Positions 35,189 through 44,424 of a stretch of DNA of 64,000 bases are shown here, one piece after another (position 1 is the first letter of the stretch; each line of letters begins with the position of its first letter). The notes under the pieces are model-generated. The model was not told where the DNA came from and ran no database searches. It saw nothing but the letters and a program-made list of their open reading frames with translations. Origin of the DNA: Clostridia bacterium (GTDB lineage Bacteria; Bacillota; Clostridia; Saccharofermentanales; Saccharofermentanaceae); assembly GCA_024403775.1 (NCBI GenBank), contig JAKSRE010000006.1, forward strand, positions 1 to 64,000. The letters run 5' to 3'. A program made the translations under genes and the position numbers.

Positions 35189-35935
35189 ATGGCTTTTCGA
35201 GTATTTTTGGTAACTGAATACGATGGAACAGATTTTGTTGGATATCAGTTTCAGAATAATGGTCGTTCTGTTCAGGGTGAACTGAATAGAGCCTTGTCGG
35301 AGGTTTATAAAACTGAGATAAAGACCGTAGGCTGCTCGAGAACTGATGCTGGTGTTCATGCCAGAGGCCACGTAAGCCATGCAGATGTTCCTTTTAAAAT
35401 TCCTGAAGATAAAATCCCTTATGCGATTAACAGCTTTCTTCCAGAAGATATAGCAATAAAAAGAGCTTACTATGTGGAGGATACGATTTCTGCGAGATTT
35501 GATACCAAGGGCAAGCGTTACTGCTATAGGATTTATGGAGGCGATACAAGAAGTCCGCTTCTGTCAAGATATGCATTATATGTGCCATTTAAGTTCGATG
35601 TAGATAAAATGAAGGAGGCCGCTAAGTATTTTTTTGGTGAATATGACTTTGCTTCATTTTGTGCTTCAGGCGGAAGCCAGCTTACTACAGTAAGGAAAGT
35701 GAACGAAGTTAAAGTTGAATACTCCAAGACACAAAAAGAAGTATTGGAGATTACCGTTCGTGGTGAAGCTTTCCTTTATAATATGGTTCGAATTATATCC
35801 GGGACTTTACTCGAGGTTGGAACAGGAAAGTTCTCTCCTGAAGACATCCCTAAGATTATAAGTGCTTGTGACAGAAAGGCTGCTGGTCGCACTTTACCAG
35901 CAAATGGTCTTACTCTCGAAGAGGTTTACTACTGA
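35189..35935 (+). CDS. truA: tRNA pseudouridine(38-40) synthase
   Basis: A 248-residue enzyme that makes pseudouridine in the anticodon arm. The catalytic Asp lies in CSRTDAGVHARGHVSH; YDGTDFVGYQFQNNGRSVQG, ISARFDTKGKRYCYRIY, and FLYNMVRIISGTLLEVGTG are family blocks. TGCAGGAG lies upstream of the ATG. In Firmicutes truA commonly follows ecfT; here the kinase gene intervenes. Confidence 0.96.
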   Translation: MAFRVFLVTEYDGTDFVGYQFQNNGRSVQGELNRALSEVYKTEIKTVGCSRTDAGVHARGHVSHADVPFKIPEDKIPYAINSFLPEDIAIKRAYYVEDTISARFDTKGKRYCYRIYGGDTRSPLLSRYALYVPFKFDVDKMKEAAKYFFGEYDFASFCASGGSQLTTVRKVNEVKVEYSKTQKEVLEITVRGEAFLYNMVRIISGTLLEVGTGKFSPEDIPKIISACDRKAAGRTLPANGLTLEEVYY

Positions 35936-36022
35936 TTTTTCGTGAGTTTGAAGTTTGTTTTAGGAAATAGGATTTTGTATAATTGTTCACGGAATTTATT
36001 TAGTTTGCGAAAGTGAAATGCT

Positions 36023-36832
36023 ATGGAAAATATAGGTTTACAAATATTTGATGCACATTGTCATATCTATCCAGATAAGATTGCTCCAAGAGCAATTGAG
36101 GGAATTAAAAGTTTTTATGACATTGAGACAAATTCATTAGATGGAACGGTAAATGGTCTCATAAGAAGTGGAAATGCGGCTGGAATAACGGGATTTCTCG
36201 TTCATTCTGTATCAACAACACCTCAGCAGGTCAGATCAATAAATGAATTTATTTCTTCCGAGGTGAAGAAACATAAAGAATTTGTAGGTTTTGGAACGAT
36301 TCATCCAGACAGTGAGAATATCGAGGAGGATGTGGAACACCTGATAAGTCTTGGACTTAAGGGAGTAAAACTTCATCCTGATTTTCAGCAGTTTGGACTT
36401 GATACAAGAAAAGCCGTTGAGATTGGTTCCATTCTTGAAGGTCGTCTTCCAGTATTAGTGCACTGTGGTGACAGCAGATATAATTTTTCAAATCCACCTC
36501 AGATGCGTAAGTTCCTTGATGAACTCCCAAATCTTACTGTGATAGGCGCACACTTTGGCGGATGGGGTAAATGGGATGAGGCAGCTGAGATTCTTTCTGG
36601 AAGCAAGAACTTATATGTTGATTCATCATCGACTTTCTATCTTAACAGTCTGGAAAATACAAAACGTCTGGTTAAGAAGTTTGGATGTGAGAGAATACTT
36701 TTCGGAACGGATTATCCTATGTGGGAGCCTAAGCCAGACTTAGACAGACTTCATGAATTGGGATTAACTTTTGAGGAAGAGCGCATGATTCTCTATGAGA
36801 ATGCAGCTAAGTTATTAGATTTAGAGGAATAA
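36023..36832 (+). CDS. Amidohydrolase-2 family metal-dependent hydrolase
   Basis: A 269-residue TIM-barrel hydrolase. The metal-binding FDAHCHIYPDKIA starts the barrel; later ligands are the His in LKGVKLHPDFQQF, VLVHCGDS and VIGAHFGGWG, and the catalytic Asp in LFGTDYPMWEP. This matches Amidohydrolase_2 (aminocarboxymuconate-decarboxylase-like) proteins. The substrate is unknown. It is not a PHP-type histidinol phosphatase, so it does not fill the gap in the his pathway. It lies one base before tsaE and is probably co-transcribed with it. Confidence 0.83.
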   Translation: MENIGLQIFDAHCHIYPDKIAPRAIEGIKSFYDIETNSLDGTVNGLIRSGNAAGITGFLVHSVSTTPQQVRSINEFISSEVKKHKEFVGFGTIHPDSENIEEDVEHLISLGLKGVKLHPDFQQFGLDTRKAVEIGSILEGRLPVLVHCGDSRYNFSNPPQMRKFLDELPNLTVIGAHFGGWGKWDEAAEILSGSKNLYVDSSSTFYLNSLENTKRLVKKFGCERILFGTDYPMWEPKPDLDRLHELGLTFEEERMILYENAAKLLDLEE

Positions 36833-36833
36833 A

Positions 36834-37280
36834 ATGGTGAGCAGCAGCAAGATTTATAAGACAACTTCACCTGAAGAGACAGAGAGAATCGGAAGGGAAT
36901 TAGCAAAAACTTTGAAGTCAGGCGATATCATTACGCTTGATGGAGATCTTGGCGCAGGAAAGACTGTTTTCACACGAGGAGTTACCTCTGGCCTTAATAT
37001 TGAGGCTCATGTATGTTCTCCAACATACACTATTGTTAATGAATATATTGGTAAGGAGAATAGCATTCTTCCTGCTGTTTTTCATTTTGATACATACAGA
37101 CTGACTGGTTCAGATGACTTTTATGACAGTGGTCTTGAAGAATATCTTTATAGAGATGGAATCTGTGTTATTGAATGGAGTAGTATTATTAAAGAAGTCC
37201 TTGATGAACTTCAGGAAAGAAATATTATCAGAATTGAGATCACTGGTAACGGCGACGACAGAACGATTACTATTAGCTAA
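36834..37280 (+). CDS. tsaE: tRNA threonylcarbamoyladenosine biosynthesis ATPase
   Basis: A 148-residue P-loop protein required for the t6A modification of ANN-decoding tRNAs. Walker A is GDLGAGKTVFTRG, followed by SPTYTIVNEY and the Walker-B-like HFDTYRL. C-terminal VIEWSSII is the usual YxxxWP/IEW block. It lies directly before tsaB and rimI, the standard order. Confidence 0.94.
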   Translation: MVSSSKIYKTTSPEETERIGRELAKTLKSGDIITLDGDLGAGKTVFTRGVTSGLNIEAHVCSPTYTIVNEYIGKENSILPAVFHFDTYRLTGSDDFYDSGLEEYLYRDGICVIEWSSIIKEVLDELQERNIIRIEITGNGDDRTITIS

Positions 37281-37291
37281 GAGAGGCAGAT

Positions 37292-38017
37292 ATGAAGTGT
37301 TTGATAATGGATACAAGTAATACAACCTGTTCAGCGGGTGTGTATGAAGATAAAAAAGAATTGTCTTACAGATTAAGCCTTGAGACACGTACGCATTCTG
37401 AGACTTTTATGCCTCTTGTTCATGAGGTTATGGAAGAAGCGAAGACTAAGTATGAAGATCTGTCCTACTATGGAATAACTGTAGGTCCTGGCTCTTTTAC
37501 GGGAATTCGAATTGGAATGGCTTTTGTGAAGGGCTTGGCTTCAGTAAATTCAATACCATGTGTTCCAGTATCTTCTGTTGATGCTTTGGCAAGAAGCGTT
37601 GAGGTGGTGGATACTCCTATTGAGTCTACTATTTTAATCTCCTGTTTTGAGGCACGTAATAACCGCGTCTTTGCAGGTGTATTTAAAGCAGATGATTATA
37701 TGAGAATTATTCCTGATAATGCATATAACAGCGATGAGCTGATTGGTATTTTATTGAAGCTCTCTAATCTTGATAAGACCAGCTTTATTGTTCTTGGAAA
37801 TGGTGCTGATACTGTTCGTAAGGCAGTTGAGCGTAATGAGTTTGATAAAAAGATTAAGTATATAGATTATGCTTCAGGCGCAGTAATTCTTCCAAAGGGC
37901 GTTATGAAGGCTTCGCAGGCGATTATCGATAGTGGTTTTCAGCCAATATCAGCTCTGGAATTAGAGCCTGTATATTGTGCCAAGGCTCAGGCCGAACGCC
38001 TTCGTTCAAGTAAGTAA
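37292..38017 (+). CDS. tsaB: tRNA threonylcarbamoyladenosine biosynthesis protein TsaB
   Basis: A 241-residue ASKHA-fold protein. It is a degenerate paralogue of TsaD that scaffolds the t6A complex with TsaD and TsaE. It shows MDTSNTTCSAGVYEDKKEL at the N-terminus, TVGPGSFTGIRIGMAFVKGL, and the C-terminal LEPVYCAKAQAERL ending. GAGAGG lies upstream. tsaD is not in this window. Confidence 0.94.
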   Translation: MKCLIMDTSNTTCSAGVYEDKKELSYRLSLETRTHSETFMPLVHEVMEEAKTKYEDLSYYGITVGPGSFTGIRIGMAFVKGLASVNSIPCVPVSSVDALARSVEVVDTPIESTILISCFEARNNRVFAGVFKADDYMRIIPDNAYNSDELIGILLKLSNLDKTSFIVLGNGADTVRKAVERNEFDKKIKYIDYASGAVILPKGVMKASQAIIDSGFQPISALELEPVYCAKAQAERLRSSK

Positions 38018-38027
38018 AGAGGTATCT

Positions 38028-38483
38028 GTGGCAGCTGAAATTAAATTTTTACAGGCATTACCAGAAGATGCAGAAGAATTAAGCATACTTGAAAGCAATA
38101 ATATGAAGCACCCATGGAATAAAGAGATGATTCTTGAGGTACTGGAAAATCCGCGTGGCGGTGCTATCAAGGCGGTCGACAACGATGGCATAATTGTTGG
38201 CTATGTTAATTACACCTATATTTTTGAAGAGTTGGAGATAGGAAATCTTTGTGTAGATACCACTTATAGAAGACAGGGTATAGCACAAAAGTTACTTGAA
38301 GAACTATTTACATTTTCTTCCGCTAATGGCGTTGAGAAGGTTTTCCTTGAAGTATCTTCTCAGAATGAACCAGCGCATAAGCTTTATATTAAGTGTGGTT
38401 TTGAAGAGATTAATGTCAGAAAGAATTACTATGGGAGTAATGACCATGCAATAATCATGTGCTTCGAAAAGCGTAAATTATAG
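38028..38483 (+). CDS. rimI: Ribosomal protein S18 alanine N-acetyltransferase-like GNAT protein
   Basis: A 151-residue GNAT acetyltransferase. The acetyl-CoA site is IGNLCVDTTYRRQGIAQKLLEEL, and the C-terminal block LEVSSQNEPAHKLYIKCGFEE matches RimI. In E. coli RimI acetylates the N-terminus of S18; the gene commonly follows tsaB. The start is GTG 38028 with AAAGAGG (38016-38022) five bases upstream; an ATG at 37977 would overlap tsaB by 41 bp and lacks a site. Confidence 0.88.
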   Translation: MAAEIKFLQALPEDAEELSILESNNMKHPWNKEMILEVLENPRGGAIKAVDNDGIIVGYVNYTYIFEELEIGNLCVDTTYRRQGIAQKLLEELFTFSSANGVEKVFLEVSSQNEPAHKLYIKCGFEEINVRKNYYGSNDHAIIMCFEKRKL

Positions 38484-38562
38484 AAATCTTAACTTTTATA
38501 TCAAAAATAAGTGGTATCATATTCAAGTTGTATAAGTAAAAAAAGACTCGGAGGGGAAGAGA

Positions 38563-40683
38563 GTGGAGAGAATTAAGAAATTAACATCAATAGTACTTAT
38601 GCTTACTATAGTATTTAGTACCATTTTTACTTTATCAGATTTTGAAGTTGAGGCAGCAACTGCGGATGTTGCTTTAACTGCTGAGAATTTTCCAGATGAG
38701 GAATTCCGTAAGTATATTCAGGCCTTTGATACAAATGGCGATAAAGTTCTTCAGGTAGATGAGTTGAATGCAGTAAAGAAGATAGCTATTGCTTCTGATA
38801 GCAAAGTTAAAGATATTACTGGTGTAAAATACTTTACAGAGATAACCGAACTTCGTGTTGAGAATAAACTTGTAACTAAAGTAAATCTCGATAGAATAAA
38901 TACTAAGCTTACCAAGATAGTAATTAAAGAATCAGGTGTTACTTCACTTACTTTAGGTTATAGAAGTAAGCTTAAGGTTCTTTCCTGCTATGATGCACCG
39001 CTTAAATCATTAAATGTGTTGGGCTGTCCTAATCTTTATTATCTTGATATAGGTGCAAACTGCCCAATTACAAGTATAGATATATCTTTCTGCCCACTTA
39101 TTCTTGAAACTATGGAGAATGGTAAATATGCTGAGTTCACATATTCAAATTCTTATACGTTAGATGTAAATGGAACAAATCATTATTTTAGAATTTCTGT
39201 TGCAAATTTGAAGAATATTATTATAGAACACCCAGATGGGGCCATACCTTTAACAACTCAGTTTTTTAAGGATTTCAGATTAAGAAATTACTTGAAGCCA
39301 TATGATATTGATTCAAATGGATATCTTGATCCAACTGAACTTTCTTTAGTTAAAAGTATTATTATTAAAGAGAATGACAGTAGCTACGTTAATATAGCCA
39401 ATTTGGCAGGAATTGAGTATTTGCCAGAACTTAAAACAATAGAGTGCGGAAGTTCAACCAAACTTAAGTCTGTAAACGTATCTTCTAATCCAAAACTTGA
39501 GACTCTGTTACTCTCGAATACTATTATTGAAGAGTTGGATTTAAGTAATAATGCGATGCTGAAGTACCTCAATCTCACAAATGTCAGTGGAATTATTGAG
39601 ATTGATGTAAGCGGCTGTCCTAACTTATCATATCTGGATTTAACCAATACAGGAGTTACTATGGTAGATATTAGTAATAATCCTATTCTTGTAAACCTGG
39701 TTAAAAATACAACAGTGTGCTATTCTGACGTTGAGACACATAATATCGATATGTATGGTAGAAGCGATAGCACTGAATTTCTTGCAATAAACCATAATGG
39801 TAATGTAGTAACCCCGGCTTCACAGCAGGAACCATCAAATCCTACATCAGCTCCGGTGAGTGGTGGAGAAACTCCAACAAATGCTCCAACTAACTACTAT
39901 AACGGTGCTATTCCAACTGATGCTCCTACGCCAGAACCACTATATGAAGTTGGTGTTTTTGTAGAGCGTTGTTACAGAATTACAATGGATAGACAGCCTG
40001 ATGCTGAAAGTTATGATCAGTGGGTATGGATGCTTAAGAACGGAAAGATCTGTGCGGCTCAGGTGGCATATTCCTTCTTATATAGTCAAGAATATATTGA
40101 AAAAGATACGGACAATAAAGATTATATCTTGGAATTATATGATTTGTTTTTTGGAAGAACGCCTTCTGGAAATGAACTTAATGACTGGTATGCCGTGTTG
40201 GCACAGCAGCAGCAGACTAGAGAAGAAGTATTTTTTGCATTTGCAAATTCGATAGAGTTCCAAAACCTCTGTAAGCAATATGGTGTGCCAGCAGGAAGCT
40301 ATATAATGGGCTTGCCGAACAGTTTACAAATAGGAACCAATTGTTTTGTATCCAGACTTTACAGAATCTGTCTTAGTCGTGAACCTGATATCGAAAGCCA
40401 GATTGGCTGGGTTCAGAAACTGGTTAGTGGTGAAGTAAGTGGAACACAAATATCTTATGGCTTCATTTTCAGCCCTGAGTTTGTTAATAGAAATCTGTCC
40501 AACGAAGAGTACGTAGCCTACCTTTACAGAGCGTTTTTTGGACGTGAACCAGATCTTGACGGATTTAATGGCTGGGTGAATGATTTGTATAATGGAGTGA
40601 AGACGAGAGAAGAGGTTTTCTCTGGCTTTACTGGCTCAGCCGAGTTTTATAATTTGTGTGCAGAGTATGGAATAAATCCATAA
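38563..40683 (+). CDS. Secreted leucine-rich-repeat protein with C-terminal DUF4214-type module
   Basis: A 706-residue exported protein. A signal peptide (residues 1-31, ending VEAA) is followed by two Ca-binding-like D-x-N/D-x-D stretches (FDTNGDKVLQVDELNAVK and YDIDSNGYLDPTELSLVK), each leading into short leucine-rich repeats of about 20 residues. A Pro/Thr/Ser linker (about 425-460) leads to the C-terminal module (462-706) of four DUF4214-like units, each with an F-G/N-R-x-x-D core, such as FFGREPDLDGFNGWVNDL. Two later proteins share this module. The start is GTG 38563 after CGGAGGGGAAG. It probably acts at the cell surface; ligand and enzymatic activity are unknown. Confidence 0.85.
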   Translation: MERIKKLTSIVLMLTIVFSTIFTLSDFEVEAATADVALTAENFPDEEFRKYIQAFDTNGDKVLQVDELNAVKKIAIASDSKVKDITGVKYFTEITELRVENKLVTKVNLDRINTKLTKIVIKESGVTSLTLGYRSKLKVLSCYDAPLKSLNVLGCPNLYYLDIGANCPITSIDISFCPLILETMENGKYAEFTYSNSYTLDVNGTNHYFRISVANLKNIIIEHPDGAIPLTTQFFKDFRLRNYLKPYDIDSNGYLDPTELSLVKSIIIKENDSSYVNIANLAGIEYLPELKTIECGSSTKLKSVNVSSNPKLETLLLSNTIIEELDLSNNAMLKYLNLTNVSGIIEIDVSGCPNLSYLDLTNTGVTMVDISNNPILVNLVKNTTVCYSDVETHNIDMYGRSDSTEFLAINHNGNVVTPASQQEPSNPTSAPVSGGETPTNAPTNYYNGAIPTDAPTPEPLYEVGVFVERCYRITMDRQPDAESYDQWVWMLKNGKICAAQVAYSFLYSQEYIEKDTDNKDYILELYDLFFGRTPSGNELNDWYAVLAQQQQTREEVFFAFANSIEFQNLCKQYGVPAGSYIMGLPNSLQIGTNCFVSRLYRICLSREPDIESQIGWVQKLVSGEVSGTQISYGFIFSPEFVNRNLSNEEYVAYLYRAFFGREPDLDGFNGWVNDLYNGVKTREEVFSGFTGSAEFYNLCAEYGINP

Positions 40684-40703
40684 GAATAATTAGTAAATAA
40701 TAT

Positions 40704-40734
40704 AAAGGGGTTATCTTAAGAATAACCCCTTTTA
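40704..40734 (+). terminator. Terminator of the first DUF4214 gene
   Basis: AAGGGGTTAT / AATAACCCCTT with loop CTTAAG is followed by TTTATCT. Confidence 0.88.
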
Positions 40735-40752
40735 TCTATTCAAAAATCAGGC

Positions 40753-40784
40753 ATAAAAAAACGATTGCTTTGTTAAGCAATCGT
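40753..40784 (-). terminator. Terminator of tRNA-Gly
   Basis: On the minus strand a perfect 10-bp stem, ACGATTGCTT / AAGCAATCGT, is followed by seven T residues. Confidence 0.9.
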
Positions 40785-40790
40785 CTTAGG

Positions 40791-40865
40791 TGGAGCGGGA
40801 TACGAGACTTGAACTCGCGACTTTCACCTTGGCAAGGTGACACTCTACCACTGAGTTAATCCCGC
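40791..40865 (-). tRNA. tRNA-Gly (GCC)
   Basis: On the minus strand the 75-nt tRNA begins GCGGGAT and closes with ATCCCGC, discriminator T and an encoded CCA. The anticodon stem TCACC / GGTGA encloses TTGCCAA with anticodon GCC. The T loop is GTTCAAGTC. It is a single-gene unit with its own promoter and terminator. Confidence 0.95.
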
Positions 40866-40896
40866 GTGTGTTGTCGGTTTGTTAACTGACTTGAGT

Positions 40897-40925
40897 ATTA
40901 TAGTTAGAAGTTTTTAATTTGTCAA
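40897..40925 (-). promoter_or_regulatory. Consensus promoter of tRNA-Gly
   Basis: On the minus strand TTGACA (40925-40920) and TATAAT (40902-40897) are 17 bp apart. Both hexamers are perfect. Confidence 0.92.
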
Positions 40926-40983
40926 CTACTTTTCGCAAAAAATACAAAAAATCTGTTATAAAGTTTTCAAACAAAGTAATAGA

Positions 40984-42357
40984 ATGTCTGCGATGAGTAC
41001 CCAAAGAAGCAATACAACTAACTTAACAGTGGGAAATCCTATTAAGGTAATACTGATTTTTGCATTACCTTTGTTATTGAGCAATGTTTTCCAGCAGATC
41101 TATAACATGACCGATGTTACTATTATTGGTCATAAACTTGGTGATGATGCTTTGGCTGCAATTGGAACCGTATCAATTATCTATAATATGTTTTCTTCCT
41201 TTGTTTTCGGAATGAATAATGGATTCTCTGTCGTTATTGGGCGTTTTTTTGGTGCCAAAGATTCAACGAACATGCGTAAGGCTATAGGAAACAGTATTAC
41301 GATAGCTTCAATGTGGATAGTTTTCCTTACAGTTTTTACCATAAGCCTTAGAGTACCTCTTCTTAATCTGATTAATACACCTCAGAACTGTATTGAGACA
41401 GGTCTACCATATCTTACAATCATGCTCGCAGGCCTAGGACTCTCATTTATATATAATATCGAGGCGGGAATTCTTCGTGCACTTGGAAATTCCTTTATTC
41501 CATTATGTGTTCTTATCTTAAGTGCCGGATTAAACGTCTTACTGGATTTTCTCTTTGTATATAAGCTGGAATTCGGCCTTAAAGGAACTGCAATAGCAAC
41601 AGTTACTTCTGTATTTATCGCGTCGGCTGTGTGCCTGATATATATCATTTATAAGGTTCCAGAAATAAGAATTAAAAAGGAAGATCTTAAGCTTAATAAA
41701 AAAATCGCAGTTGAACTATTAACTTCAGGACTGTCTTTTGGTCTCATGTTCACAATAGTTAACCTCGGTACAGTTGTTTTGCAGTCTGCAATTAACAGCC
41801 TTGGCCAGACCGTAATAGCTGCGCATACTACCGCACGTAAGATTACTGAACTTATGATGATGCCAAATTCAACTCTTTCTACTGCTGTTGCCACTTTTGT
41901 AAGCCAGAATCATGGTGCAAAACGTTATGACAGAGTTATTAAGGGCATTAAGCAGGCACATATATTTATGTTCGCAGTCATCTCTGTTCAGATTGTGTTC
42001 ATGTATCTTTTTGGCGGAGGTCTTATTGAGTTTATATCTGGTTCTACAAACGAGACTCTTATTTCCACAGCCTTTCTTTATCTTAAATTTGATATAGTTT
42101 TCTACTATTCACTTGTGCCTTTGTGCCAGCTTCGAATGTCGCTTCAGAGCCTCGGCGCCAAGATTGTGCCACTTGTTGCAAGTTTTGCAGAAATGATTCT
42201 TAAAGTTTTGACAGCGGGCCTACTTGTTCAAAAGTATAAGTATTGGGGTATAATAATCTGTGAACCAGCAATCTGGGTTATCTGTGCTATCTATATAACA
42301 ATAGCTTTTATTCTTAACCCAAATATCAAGAAGTATATTTTTACTTCTCGAAAATAA
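40984..42357 (+). CDS. MATE-family multidrug/Na+ or H+ antiporter
   Basis: A 457-residue membrane protein with about 12 hydrophobic segments in two MatE halves. The N-terminal GNPIKVILIFALPLLLSNVFQQIYNMTDVTI-type block (near residues 18-48) and LGDDALAAIG are typical of clostridial MATE exporters. Likely substrates are cationic compounds or drugs, but none can be inferred. The start is weak: no clear ribosome site lies before ATG 40984, and ATG 40993 is an alternative. It diverges from tRNA-Gly. Confidence 0.9.
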   Translation: MSAMSTQRSNTTNLTVGNPIKVILIFALPLLLSNVFQQIYNMTDVTIIGHKLGDDALAAIGTVSIIYNMFSSFVFGMNNGFSVVIGRFFGAKDSTNMRKAIGNSITIASMWIVFLTVFTISLRVPLLNLINTPQNCIETGLPYLTIMLAGLGLSFIYNIEAGILRALGNSFIPLCVLILSAGLNVLLDFLFVYKLEFGLKGTAIATVTSVFIASAVCLIYIIYKVPEIRIKKEDLKLNKKIAVELLTSGLSFGLMFTIVNLGTVVLQSAINSLGQTVIAAHTTARKITELMMMPNSTLSTAVATFVSQNHGAKRYDRVIKGIKQAHIFMFAVISVQIVFMYLFGGGLIEFISGSTNETLISTAFLYLKFDIVFYYSLVPLCQLRMSLQSLGAKIVPLVASFAEMILKVLTAGLLVQKYKYWGIIICEPAIWVICAIYITIAFILNPNIKKYIFTSRK

Positions 42358-42379
42358 TACTAGAAGAACAGAGGACTAT

Positions 42380-42586
42380 ATGGAAATTAATCAACTCATT
42401 GCCAGAATAAATGAACTTTATCATAAATCTAAATCAACTGGTCTTACAGACGAAGAACAAAAGGAGCAGCAAGCCCTTCGAGATGAATACAGAAAGGCTA
42501 TTCTTGGCAACATGAGCGCTCAGCTTAATACAATGTCAATAAAGCATCCAGATGGAACTATCACAAAGGTTACCAAGAAGAATTAA
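42380..42586 (+). CDS. DUF896 (YnzC-like) small protein
   Basis: A 68-residue, highly charged helical protein of the DUF896 family. INQLIARINELYHKSKSTGL, followed by TDEEQKEQQALRDEYRKA, is the conserved core. A Bacillus member, YnzC, is small and helical with unknown function; related genes are linked to the SOS response. It lies 22 bp after the MATE gene with AGAGGA upstream. Confidence 0.9.
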   Translation: MEINQLIARINELYHKSKSTGLTDEEQKEQQALRDEYRKAILGNMSAQLNTMSIKHPDGTITKVTKKN

Positions 42587-42590
42587 GTTA

Positions 42591-42620
42591 TTGACAACAT
42601 AAAGTTTTAAGTTGTAAAAT
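42591..42620 (+). promoter_or_regulatory. Promoter of the asnS-asnA T-box transcript
   Basis: A perfect TTGACA (42591-42596) and an extended TG-T-TAAAAT -10 (42615-42620) are 18 bp apart. Confidence 0.8.
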
Positions 42621-42623
42621 GCG

Positions 42624-42925
42624 TAGTAATTGAATAGATAAAGGCTATGACGAAGAGAAGTAGCGTGACTTATCACTTACAGAGAGTGGGAATGGTGAGA
42701 TCCCATAGAATTGAATTCACGTGAATAACACTTAAGAGCCGCGATGGGAAAGAGTCTATAAAGATTCAAGTAGCTGAGCCGTAGGCCGCACGTAACGAGG
42801 GCAGGGTTTGTTGGAACCTAATGAGTGATTGTTATTTAATAACAGTAAATCAGGTGGCACCGCGATTATTAAGTTTAATCGTCCTGAGCAAAACAAAGGC
42901 GTTTTGCTTGGGATTTTTTTGTTTG
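42624..42925 (+). ncRNA. T-box riboswitch, probably asparagine-specific
   Basis: A full T-box leader. It has a long stem I with ACGAAGAGAAGTA and AGAGAGTGGGAATGGTGAGA motifs, the specifier region GTGAATAACACTTAAGAGCC (around 42721-42740), where AAC matches Asn, and the T-box AGGTGGCACCGCG (42852-42864). A terminator follows (42878-42921). Uncharged tRNA-Asn should stabilise the antiterminator and allow transcription of asnS and asnA. The Asn assignment is supported by both downstream genes. Confidence 0.95.
42878..42921 (+). terminator. T-box regulated terminator
   Basis: AATCGTCCTGAGCAAAAC pairs with GTTTTGCTTGGGATT, followed by TTTTTTG. The upstream T-box sequence can compete by pairing with the 5' arm. 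Confidence 0.88.
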
Positions 42926-42986
42926 AAAAAATAAAGCAGAACATCTAATAAAAGCATCTAATTAATTTATTTAAAGGAGAAACAAG

Positions 42987-44381
42987 ATGGAGAAGCTTTT
43001 AACAGTAAGAGAAATCTTCAGAAACAGAGAAGAATATCTCAACAAGGAAATCACTATTGGTGGATGGGTTCGTTCTAATCGTGATTCAAAGACATTTGGT
43101 TTTATCGTACTTCATGATGGTACTTTCTTTGAACCAATTCAGGTTGTATATAATAATGGTCTTAATAATTTTGATGCAATTTGTAAAATAAATAATGGTG
43201 CTGCTCTTATTGTTAAGGGTACACTTGTTCCTACACCAGAGGCTAAGCAGCCTTTTGAGATTCAGGCTACTGAGGTTTTTGTTGAGGGTGAGTCAACCCC
43301 AGATTATCCAATGCAGAAGAAGCGTCATACAATGGAATATTTGAGAACTATTTCTCACTTGAGACCAAGAACAAATATTTTCCAGGCGACATTCAGAGTA
43401 AGATCACTTTGTGCTTATGCTATTCATAAGTTCTTCCAGGAAAGAGACTTTGTCTATGTACATACACCACTTATCACAGGCAGTGACTGCGAAGGTGCTG
43501 GTGAGATGTTCCAGGTAACAACAATGGATCTTAATAATATCCCTAAGACAGAAGAGGGAAAGATTGATTTTACTCAGGACTTCTTTGGTAAACCAACTAA
43601 CCTTACAGTATCAGGTCAGCTTAACGGTGAGACTTTTGCTATGGCTTTCCGTAATATCTATACATTTGGTCCTACATTCAGAGCTGAGAATTCAAATACA
43701 ACAAGACATGCTGCTGAGTTCTGGATGATTGAGCCTGAGATTGCTTTTGCTGATCTTAAGGATGACATGATTCTTGCTGAGTCAATGATTAAGTACATTA
43801 TTAACTATGTTCTTGAGAATGCACCAGAAGAGATGGCTTTCTTTAACAGTTTTGTTGATAAGGGCCTTATCGAGAGACTTACACACGTTGCTAACTCAGA
43901 CTTTGGCCACGTTACATATACAGAGGCTATCGAGATTTTGGAGAAGAATAACGACAAGTTTGACTATAAGGTTTACTGGGGCTGTGATCTTCAGACTGAG
44001 CATGAGAGATATCTCACAGAAGAAGTATTCAAGAAGCCAGTATTCGTAACAGATTATCCTAAGGAGATTAAGGCTTTCTACATGAAGCTTAATGAAGATG
44101 GTAAGACTGTAGCAGCTATGGACTGCCTCGTTCCTGGTATCGGTGAGATCATCGGTGGTAGCCAGAGAGAGGACGATTACGAGAAGCTCTGCACAAGAAT
44201 GGATGAGCTTGGTCTTAAGAAAGAAGACTATGACTTCTATCTTGATCTTCGTAAGTATGGTTCAGCTAGACACGCTGGATTCGGTCTCGGATTTGAGCGT
44301 TGCGTAATGTACATGACAGGTATGGGTAACATCAGAGACGTTATTCCTTTCCCACGTACAGTAAACAACTGCGAACTTTAA
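42987..44381 (+). CDS. asnS: Asparaginyl-tRNA synthetase
   Basis: A 464-residue class IIb synthetase. The N-terminal OB-fold anticodon domain (about residues 15-110, [22 protein letters not shown]) precedes the catalytic domain, with motif 2 [20 protein letters not shown] and motif 3 [18 protein letters not shown]. The absence of the AspRS GAD insertion and the NFG-type context favour AsnRS. AAAGGAG precedes the ATG. It is controlled by the T-box leader and followed by asnA at 43 bp. Confidence 0.95.
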   Translation: MEKLLTVREIFRNREEYLNKEITIGGWVRSNRDSKTFGFIVLHDGTFFEPIQVVYNNGLNNFDAICKINNGAALIVKGTLVPTPEAKQPFEIQATEVFVEGESTPDYPMQKKRHTMEYLRTISHLRPRTNIFQATFRVRSLCAYAIHKFFQERDFVYVHTPLITGSDCEGAGEMFQVTTMDLNNIPKTEEGKIDFTQDFFGKPTNLTVSGQLNGETFAMAFRNIYTFGPTFRAENSNTTRHAAEFWMIEPEIAFADLKDDMILAESMIKYIINYVLENAPEEMAFFNSFVDKGLIERLTHVANSDFGHVTYTEAIEILEKNNDKFDYKVYWGCDLQTEHERYLTEEVFKKPVFVTDYPKEIKAFYMKLNEDGKTVAAMDCLVPGIGEIIGGSQREDDYEKLCTRMDELGLKKEDYDFYLDLRKYGSARHAGFGLGFERCVMYMTGMGNIRDVIPFPRTVNNCEL

Positions 44382-44424
44382 TTTAAGTATTTTTATAACA
44401 GATTTTCGAAAAGAGGTGACACAA

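Noticed and set aside
36023..36832. Histidinol phosphatase missing from the his operon
   Set aside because: The protein begins DAHCHIYPD and ends with FGTDYP, which fits Amidohydrolase_2 rather than the PHP fold of HisK, and it is linked to tsaE.
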